Source of the DNA: an uncultured Eubacteriales bacterium
Lineage (GTDB): Bacteria > Bacillota > Clostridia > Oscillospirales > Oscillospiraceae
Reading direction: 5' to 3'
NCBI GenBank assembly: GCA_900556535.1
Contig: USPI01000017.1
Coordinates: 1 to 13,712 of the forward strand
DNA length: 13,712 bases
The notes beneath the pieces are model-generated. The model was not told the origin of the DNA, made no database searches, and was given only the letters and a program-made list of their open reading frames with translations. The stretch's first letter is position 1; each line of letters starts with the position of its first letter. Both the position numbers and the translations under genes were made by a program. Below are positions 6,153-11,554 of this stretch, piece after piece.

Positions 6153-7501
6153 TTTTTCTCGGCCTCCTTTGCGGCAGCTTCCGCTCTTGCCTTCTCTTCG
6201 GCTGCCTTTGCGGCGAACAGGAGCTTAGCGGTCTTGAACGAGTGGGTCAGCGGCATTCTGCCGGGGCAGTTGAACGAGCAGCTTCCACACTCGAAGCAGT
6301 CAAGAATGTGGTACTTCTTCATGTTCTCGAAGTCACCCTTCTTGAAGTAAGCATACATATAAACGGGCTCAAGACCCATGGGGCATACGGTGATGCACTT
6401 GCCGCAGCGTATGCAGGTGGGGTTCTCGACCGTTCTGTCCTCTTCCTCGGTGAAGAACAGGATGCCCGCGGTACCCTTGATGTTGACAGCGTCAAGAGTG
6501 GTTGCGATAAGGCCCATCATAGGTCCGCCGAGAACGATCTTCTTGGGGGTCTTGACGAAGCCGCCGCACTGCTCGACGATGTAGCTGAACGGGGTGCCGA
6601 TACGGCAGCGCAGGTTATGGGGCTTGTCGATAGCCGAGCCGCCGACGGTAAGTATGCGCTCATAGCAGGGGATGCCGAGATAGCAGGCCTTGTAGATGGC
6701 ATACGCGGTCTGGGTGCTGACGACGTTGCAGCCGACGCCTGCGGGCAGGCCGCCGGGCTTGACCTCACGGTTGGTGATGGCCTTGATCTGCATTTTCTCT
6801 GCGCCCTGGGGGTACTTGACGTCCTCGGGAACGATCTCGACGCCGTACTGTGCGGGGTTCTTGGAGTTGAGAAGCTCGATGGCGTCCATCTTGTTCTTCT
6901 CGATACCGTAGTAAGCCTTCTCAAGACCGCTGGCGATGCGTGCAAGCTCTATACCCTTGAGGAGCTCCTCGGGATACAGCTTCATGGTCCAGTGGTCGCC
7001 GTTGAGGTACGGCTCACATTCCGCGCCGTTAATGATGAGGGTATCGACCTTGCCGAGTCCTCCTCTGATCTTGAACGCGGTCGGGAACATTGCGCCGCCC
7101 ATGCCGACGATACCTGCTTCGCGCAGGCGGGCAAGGATGGCTTCCGGATCCTTGAGCTGCTCCTCGGTCAGGGGAGCCAGATCCGTGCAGGGGGTGTCCT
7201 GGTAATCGTTTTCGATAACGATCGCCATTATCATATCGCCCAGCGGATGGGGTCTGGGCTCGATCGCTATTACCTTGCCTGAAACGGGAGAATGCACCGG
7301 GGCGGAGACAGGCGCGGGATTATCGCCGATCTTCTGACCCATGGTAACATAATCGCCGACCTTGACAATAGGCTGGCAAGGTGCGCCGATGTGCTGTGCC
7401 ATCGGGATAACGACCTGAGGCGGCGGGGTTATTACGACGACAGGCTCGTTGGGAGCCTTCATGTAATCAGGATGTACGCCACCGCGAAACTTATAGGGCA
7501 T
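6149..7501 (-). CDS. rnfC: Rnf complex subunit C, NADH-binding flavo/iron-sulfur subunit
   Basis: 450 residues. This cytosolic peripheral subunit exchanges electrons with NAD+/NADH. The N-terminus carries the RnfC barrel-sandwich domain (about 1-100, with VSAPVHSPVSGKV). It is followed by the Complex1_51K-like nucleotide fold with GIVGMGGAMFPTAFK (130-144) and NGAECEPYL (158-166), a SLBB-like region, and two [4Fe-4S] ferredoxin motifs, C363/C366/C369/C373 and C402/C405/C408/C412. The tail is rich in alanine, lysine and glutamate, shorter than in gammaproteobacteria. It is the first gene of the operon. The ATG at 7501 has AGAGGTGATG just upstream and a good promoter 32 bases further away. Confidence 0.97.
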   Translation of the reverse strand: MPYKFRGGVHPDYMKAPNEPVVVITPPPQVVIPMAQHIGAPCQPIVKVGDYVTMGQKIGDNPAPVSAPVHSPVSGKVIAIEPRPHPLGDMIMAIVIENDYQDTPCTDLAPLTEEQLKDPEAILARLREAGIVGMGGAMFPTAFKIRGGLGKVDTLIINGAECEPYLNGDHWTMKLYPEELLKGIELARIASGLEKAYYGIEKNKMDAIELLNSKNPAQYGVEIVPEDVKYPQGAEKMQIKAITNREVKPGGLPAGVGCNVVSTQTAYAIYKACYLGIPCYERILTVGGSAIDKPHNLRCRIGTPFSYIVEQCGGFVKTPKKIVLGGPMMGLIATTLDAVNIKGTAGILFFTEEEDRTVENPTCIRCGKCITVCPMGLEPVYMYAYFKKGDFENMKKYHILDCFECGSCSFNCPGRMPLTHSFKTAKLLFAAKAAEEKARAEAAAKEAEKK

Positions 7502-7532
7502 TTACATCACCTCTCTAATTTATGCAATCTTA

Positions 7533-7561
7533 AATATAACATAAACTATGTTTTGTGTCTA
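7533..7561 (-). promoter_or_regulatory. Sigma-A promoter of the rnf operon
   Basis: On the minus strand TAGACA (7556-7561) and TATATT (7533-7538) are 17 bases apart, and TG precedes the -10 by one base (extended -10). The predicted start near 7526 gives a leader of about 25 bases carrying the rnfC ribosome binding site. No convincing regulator-binding palindrome (for example Rex) was found in the 277-base divergent region. Confidence 0.65.
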
Positions 7562-7715
7562 CAATCAATGACTCGATTTTGCGCAATTTTTTGTGATTTT
7601 TGGCGCTTATTCATGACAAATGATTAACAATTGCACATATTTTAACGCATTTTGCGGTGCTTGTGGTACATTTGTCAATTTCCGCCCCAAAGCGGGACTT
7701 CGTTAAATTTAGGGC

Positions 7716-7749
7716 TTATCAAAATTCGCATTATGCTGTATAGTATAAT
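7716..7749 (+). promoter_or_regulatory. Promoter of the GH2 glycosidase gene
   Basis: Two overlapping -10 candidates exist: TATAGT (7739-7744), 17 bases after TTATCA (7716-7721) and preceded by TG, and a perfect TATAAT (7744-7749) without a good -35. Either gives a leader of about 25-35 bases before the ATG at 7779. The weak -35 suggests dependence on an activator or simply a modest promoter. Confidence 0.55.
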
Positions 7750-7778
7750 CACAAGAAAAACATCAAGGAGGAACAGCC

Positions 7779-9470
7779 ATGCTTACACCGTGGGGCGAAA
7801 AGCTCGATAAGGACAACATACTTCCCGAATACCCCCGCCCGCAGATGCGCAGGCAATCGTTTATAAATCTCAACGGAAGCTGGGATTACGCGATCACGGC
7901 AGCCGGAGAAAAGCAACCGGAGAAATGGGACGGCAAGATACTCGTCCCCTTCTCCCCCGAGTGCGAGCTGTCCGGAGTCGGCAGACAGCTTCAGCCCGGC
8001 GAATACCTCTGGTACCGCCGCGACTGGGTGCGTCCGGAGGACATGAGCGGCCGAGTGATACTGCACTTCGGCGCCGTAGACCAAAGCTGCACGGTCTATA
8101 TAAACGGGCTGCGCGCCTTCCGTCATAAGGGCGGCTACCTCCCCTTTGAATTTGACGCGACGGGCTTCCTCTCGAAGGACGTAAACGAGCTGTCGCTGAG
8201 CGTGCGCGACGAGAGTGACACCTCCTATCACGCCCGCGGCAAGCAAAAAATGAAGCACGGCGGCATATGGTACACCCCGCAAAGCGGCATATGGCAGACC
8301 GTGTGGGCCGAGTGCGTGCCCAGAGACTGCATCAGAAAGCTGCACATAACGCCCGACTATGACCATGCCCTCGTGCGCGTAAACGCCGATATCGTCGGTG
8401 ACAGCCGCGCCTACGCCGTTTTTAACGGCCAAAGGTATCAGATCCCCGCCGAGATCCCTGTGCCGAATTTCGAGCCCTGGACGCCCGAGAACCCGAGGCT
8501 CTACGATTTCTCGGTCGAATGCGGCGAGGATAAGGTTGACAGCTACTTTGCCATGCGCAAATTCTCCGTTGAGCCCGACTCCAAGGGCATGAAGCGCCTG
8601 TTTTTAAACGGGAGGCCGTATTTCCACAACGGTCTGCTCGATCAGGGCTACTGGTCGGACGGAATGTACACCGCACCCTCGGACGAGGCGCTCGTTTTCG
8701 ACATTCAGACCGCAAAGGACATGGGCTTCAATATGCTGCGCAAGCACATAAAGATTGAGCCGCTGCGCTGGTACTATCACTGCGACAGGCTCGGAATGCT
8801 CGTCTGGCAGGACATGATAAACGGCGGCGGCAGCTATAACCCCGCGGTCATCTCCACACCGCTCGTCACAGGTATCCACCTGAACGACAAAAACTACAAG
8901 CTCTTCGCCCGCGATGAGCTTGAGGGAAGAGTCGAATACGAGACCGAGCTCAACGAGATGGTCGAGCTGCTGTATAACTGCCCGTGCATCGCAATGTGGG
9001 TGCCGTTCAACGAGGGCTGGGGTCAGTTCGACGCCGCACGCATCGCCGAAAAGCTCGAGCGCATGGACCCGACGCGCACGATCGACCACGCCTCCGGCTG
9101 GCACGATCAAAAAATTGGTCAGACCAAGAGCCTGCACGTATATTTCAAAAAATACGTTTTCAAGCCCGACAAGCTCGGCCGCGCCGTGCTCCTGAGTGAG
9201 TTCGGCGGCTACAACCTCCGCTACGAGGGGCACAGCTTCGGCAGCGATAACTTCGGCTACAAAAAGCTCAAGTCCGACAAGGAGCTCAGAAAGGAGCTCG
9301 AAAAGCTCTACCGCGAGCAGATACGCCCCGCCTACAAGGAGGGTCTGTCCGCCGCGGTCTATACGCAGCTCTCCGATGTGGAGCAGGAGGTCAACGGTCT
9401 CATCACCTATGACCGCAAAGTGGTGAAGCTTGACCCCAACGCCGTGCGAATGATCGTATCGGTGGAGTAA
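7779..9470 (+). CDS. Glycoside hydrolase family 2 enzyme (beta-galactosidase-like)
   Basis: 563 residues without signal peptide, so cytoplasmic. Domains in order: jelly-roll sugar-binding domain (about 20-180), a short immunoglobulin-like linker domain (about 185-265), and a TIM barrel (about 270-563). The acid/base is E412 in WVPFNEGWGQFD and the nucleophile is E474 in LLSEFGGY. Other GH2 signatures are SGIWQTVW (169-176) and LGMLVWQDM (338-346). The protein is much smaller than LacZ (about 1,020 residues). It lacks the NKKG-type motif expected of beta-glucuronidases, so a beta-galactosidase-like or other beta-glycosidase activity on an imported oligosaccharide is more likely; the true substrate is open. 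AAGGAGG (7765-7771) lies seven bases before the ATG. It is the only plus-strand gene, with no transporter or regulator beside it. Confidence 0.93.
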   Translation: MLTPWGEKLDKDNILPEYPRPQMRRQSFINLNGSWDYAITAAGEKQPEKWDGKILVPFSPECELSGVGRQLQPGEYLWYRRDWVRPEDMSGRVILHFGAVDQSCTVYINGLRAFRHKGGYLPFEFDATGFLSKDVNELSLSVRDESDTSYHARGKQKMKHGGIWYTPQSGIWQTVWAECVPRDCIRKLHITPDYDHALVRVNADIVGDSRAYAVFNGQRYQIPAEIPVPNFEPWTPENPRLYDFSVECGEDKVDSYFAMRKFSVEPDSKGMKRLFLNGRPYFHNGLLDQGYWSDGMYTAPSDEALVFDIQTAKDMGFNMLRKHIKIEPLRWYYHCDRLGMLVWQDMINGGGSYNPAVISTPLVTGIHLNDKNYKLFARDELEGRVEYETELNEMVELLYNCPCIAMWVPFNEGWGQFDAARIAEKLERMDPTRTIDHASGWHDQKIGQTKSLHVYFKKYVFKPDKLGRAVLLSEFGGYNLRYEGHSFGSDNFGYKKLKSDKELRKELEKLYREQIRPAYKEGLSAAVYTQLSDVEQEVNGLITYDRKVVKLDPNAVRMIVSVE

Positions 9471-9497
9471 GGCGTATACTATAACCGCATATGGCGC

Positions 9498-9540
9498 AAA
9501 AACCGGCGTCCTCTGAAAAGAGGACGCCGGTTTTCGTTTT
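9498..9540. terminator. Bidirectional terminator between the convergent GH2 and sortase genes
   Basis: A perfect 16-bp stem (9499-9514 with 9519-9534) closes on a GAAA tetraloop (plus strand). TTTTCGTTTTTATT follows on the plus strand, and a run of T follows on the minus strand (complement of 9498-9502). It lies 28 bases after the GH2 stop and 21 bases after the sortase stop on the other strand, so it serves both. Confidence 0.92.
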
Positions 9541-9555
9541 TATTGCAGTGCGGCG

Positions 9556-10293
9556 TTACGAGACCTTGTATTCGACGGGTATGACGCTTCCAACGACGAC
9601 GGTGCGGGAATTGTCGTACTCATACGCGCAGGTGGACAGGGTCATTATCCGCTCAACGCCCTGCGTGGGTGCGGCGGTCTTGAACTTAGACATTCCGAGA
9701 GCCTCGGCAAGATACGACTCAAGCTCCGCGGACTCGTCAAACATCTTGTAGCTATCCGAATCCGAGGGCGTGACAAAGGTCGCAAGCAGCTCAATCTTAT
9801 ACGCGCGCTGCTCGGTCAGGTACCAAACCACGGGGTGCTCCTCGTAAAAATCCTGCTCGGCAAACTTATCCAGCACCGCAAACATCGCGCCCGAGCGCAT
9901 ATGATGCCCGTAAATGACGGTGTTGAGGCTGCCCATATTCGGGTCGTCGCGGCAATCCATGAACAGCGTGCCGTTTGAGTTGTAGCTGCCGTCGAGCATA
10001 CGGCGCAGGTAGTAGCTGTTGTCCTCGGCCTGCACGACGGGGTAGTTTATCACCGTGTCCTCGCAGTAGAGCCAGCCGACGACATCCTTGCACTGAGCCT
10101 TGAGCCCCGCGAAATCGACCGTCAGCGGTATCTCCGAGCTCTCCTCCTCGCCCGCGACGAAATCATTTGCAATGCCCTTGTTGAGCTCGGCGCTGCGTCT
10201 GTTTTCACTGACGTAGCCGTAGATCTTATACGCGCAGAAAAGCAGCACCGCAAAGCACAGTACAAGCAATATGATCCTTACATAACGTTTCAT
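9556..10293 (-). CDS. Class B sortase
   Basis: 245 residues. An N-terminal membrane anchor (about 5-25) is followed by the extracellular sortase beta-barrel. The catalytic triad is visible: H130 in IYGHHM, C222 in TLSTC (218-222) and R230 in YDNSR. The spacing and the helical segment between about 180 and 205 fit class B (SrtB) rather than class A, C or D. It cleaves a pentapeptide sorting signal of a surface protein between T and G and joins it to the peptidoglycan cross-bridge. The obvious substrate is the DPKTG protein encoded directly upstream in the same unit. GGAG lies five bases before the ATG. A GC-rich hairpin (10316-10344) separates the two genes and could lower sortase expression relative to its substrate. 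No C-terminal extra domain or TM is present. Confidence 0.93.
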   Translation of the reverse strand: MKRYVRIILLVLCFAVLLFCAYKIYGYVSENRRSAELNKGIANDFVAGEEESSEIPLTVDFAGLKAQCKDVVGWLYCEDTVINYPVVQAEDNSYYLRRMLDGSYNSNGTLFMDCRDDPNMGSLNTVIYGHHMRSGAMFAVLDKFAEQDFYEEHPVVWYLTEQRAYKIELLATFVTPSDSDSYKMFDESAELESYLAEALGMSKFKTAAPTQGVERIMTLSTCAYEYDNSRTVVVGSVIPVEYKVS

Positions 10294-10315
10294 AATCGCT
10301 CCGATCAGAGAAAGC

Positions 10316-10344
10316 GCCTGCCGGAACGAAGGGGCCCGGCAGGC
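10316..10344 (-). terminator. Hairpin between the anchored-protein gene and the sortase gene, possible attenuator
   Basis: GCCTGCCGG (10316-10324) pairs perfectly with 10336-10344, giving a 9-bp GC-rich stem with an 11-base loop. On the minus strand only GCGCTTTCTC follows, a poor U-run, so it is likely a partial terminator or an RNA-stability stem. It begins 13 bases after the stop codon of the anchored-protein gene. Confidence 0.5.
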
Positions 10345-10357
10345 TTGATTTGTGGGA

Positions 10358-10984
10358 TCAGACTTCCTCTCTATTGCGTTTTAACAGCACCACGATGCCG
10401 CACAGAGCGACAACACCGATGCCGGCATAGAGCCAAATATTGAAGTCATCGCCGGTTTTCGGGTCGGTAGACTCGATGGGGAACTCCTCGACCTTGAACT
10501 GCCAGTCGAGGTAACCGACGGACTCCTGAAAATCGTTGCCCATCTCCAGGGGAACGTTCAGCGTAACGTCGAGCTTAATGTCGGCGCCTGAGTAGAACGT
10601 GCCGAGGCAGACCCAATCCTCAAGGGTCGCCTTACTGTCGGCGGGCGCGTCGAACAGAACGGATTCGCCGTCCTGCTTGACGGTGAGGTTCATCTGACTG
10701 AGGAACTCAGCCGACTCCTCCTGCGCACCGAGGGCGCGCATGTAGATCTTCACCTTGACCTTGTTGTCGGCGTTATTTTTGACCTGGATCTGCTGCGTGA
10801 GCTGATCGCCGGGCATAACGCCTTTGAAATCCTCAAAAAGGTCGGTGGGCGAATAGTCGCTGCCGGGGGCAAAGACGAACTTGTCCGCCTGCCCCTCGTA
10901 GCTGACCGACGCGGCAAGCGCCGCGGGCGCGAGGCCGATGCAGAGCGCAAGCACCATGATAAGAGCAAATACTTTCTTTTTCAT
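10358..10984 (-). CDS. Sortase-anchored surface protein with TasA-like region and DPKTG sorting signal
   Basis: 208 residues from the ATG at 10984. That ATG is preferred over an in-frame GTG six bases earlier because AGGGGG is well placed for it. Residues 1-24 are a classical Sec signal peptide ending ALA. The body is beta-rich; [17 protein letters not shown] (55-71) resembles the LKPGDKLTKDFQFENN stretch of Bacillus TasA as I recall it. The C-terminus has DPKTG (174-178), a hydrophobic helix (about 183-202) and a positive tail (KRNREEV), a complete sorting signal. The protein should be attached to peptidoglycan by the class B sortase encoded next. The start lies two bases after the stop of the upstream gene, whose last codons contain the ribosome binding site, so translation is coupled. 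Its role as fibre base or subunit is inferred. Confidence 0.85.
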   Translation of the reverse strand: MKKKVFALIMVLALCIGLAPAALAASVSYEGQADKFVFAPGSDYSPTDLFEDFKGVMPGDQLTQQIQVKNNADNKVKVKIYMRALGAQEESAEFLSQMNLTVKQDGESVLFDAPADSKATLEDWVCLGTFYSGADIKLDVTLNVPLEMGNDFQESVGYLDWQFKVEEFPIESTDPKTGDDFNIWLYAGIGVVALCGIVVLLKRNREEV

Positions 10985-10986
10985 GT

Positions 10987-11538
10987 TCACGCCCCCTTAG
11001 TAAGCTGACCATTCACGACCGTGACAGGCCATGCAGATGTAACTGCCGTTTCGGGTGTTGCCTGAATGCCCTCGGCGAGGACTTCGACGACTTGACCTTC
11101 TTTGAGCGTTATCTTCTCACCGTTTGCAAGAAGGTTTGCGGTCGAATCACCGACATTGACAACGTTCTTGTAGTAGTAGCAGCCGTCGTTGCCCTTAAAC
11201 CAATTCTCGCCGAGCTTGATTTCGCCAATCGCAGCCGAGCCGGTGACATTTTTGTCTGCGTCCTGCGTATTGCTGACGAGCTTCACGCGAATGTAGCAGG
11301 GCACGTTTTTTGCATCATTAACATTCTGAACAGTGATGCTTGACTTAATGTTATCATTTACTATTTCGTTGATTTTAATTTCAACGTCAGCGGGGGTGAA
11401 TTTGTTTTCGACTTTGTCTGTCTGTGTCACGATGTAAGCGATCGTGCCGCCGACAGCGACGCAGATGATAAGGACGAGGGCTATCAGAGCTGCGAGGCTG
11501 CGTTTTCCGTTGTGGCTTCTGCCGCCATAAAGTTTCAT
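10987..11538 (-). CDS. SipW-type signal-peptide protein, TasA/camelysin-like
   Basis: 183 residues. A basic N-terminus and hydrophobic helix (about 14-31) end in [19 protein letters not shown] (30-48). This aligns with GGTWAAFNDIKSKDATFAS of Bacillus subtilis TasA (recalled from memory) and is the hallmark of proteins processed by the ER-type signal peptidase SipW. The mature part is beta-rich with no sorting motif, no C-terminal helix and only two cysteines (C81 and C120). By analogy it may be a fibre subunit that polymerises through beta-strand exchange. Strong AAGGAGGAGG lies ahead of the ATG. It starts 16 bases after the adhesin gene. No sipW gene is in the window, so one would have to be upstream or elsewhere. 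Confidence 0.82.
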   Translation of the reverse strand: MKLYGGRSHNGKRSLAALIALVLIICVAVGGTIAYIVTQTDKVENKFTPADVEIKINEIVNDNIKSSITVQNVNDAKNVPCYIRVKLVSNTQDADKNVTGSAAIGEIKLGENWFKGNDGCYYYKNVVNVGDSTANLLANGEKITLKEGQVVEVLAEGIQATPETAVTSAWPVTVVNGQLTKGA

Positions 11539-11554
11539 GTTTCAGCCCTCCTCC

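Noticed and set aside
6086..7282. 398-codon plus-strand open frame
   Set aside because: It lies opposite rnfD and rnfC and its translation shows no domain. It is a shadow of the real genes.
7560..7640. Possible Rex or similar redox-regulator operator upstream of rnfC
   Set aside because: Only a half-site-like TTAACAA is present near 7623-7629; the matching inverted half is missing at the required spacing.
7682..7695. Small CCGC/GCGG hairpin in the divergent region as a terminator
   Set aside because: The stem is only four base pairs with no U-run, and there is no gene ending nearby.
7749..8432. 227-codon minus-strand open frame across the GH2 start
   Set aside because: It lies opposite the GH2 gene and covers its ribosome binding site; there is no family motif.
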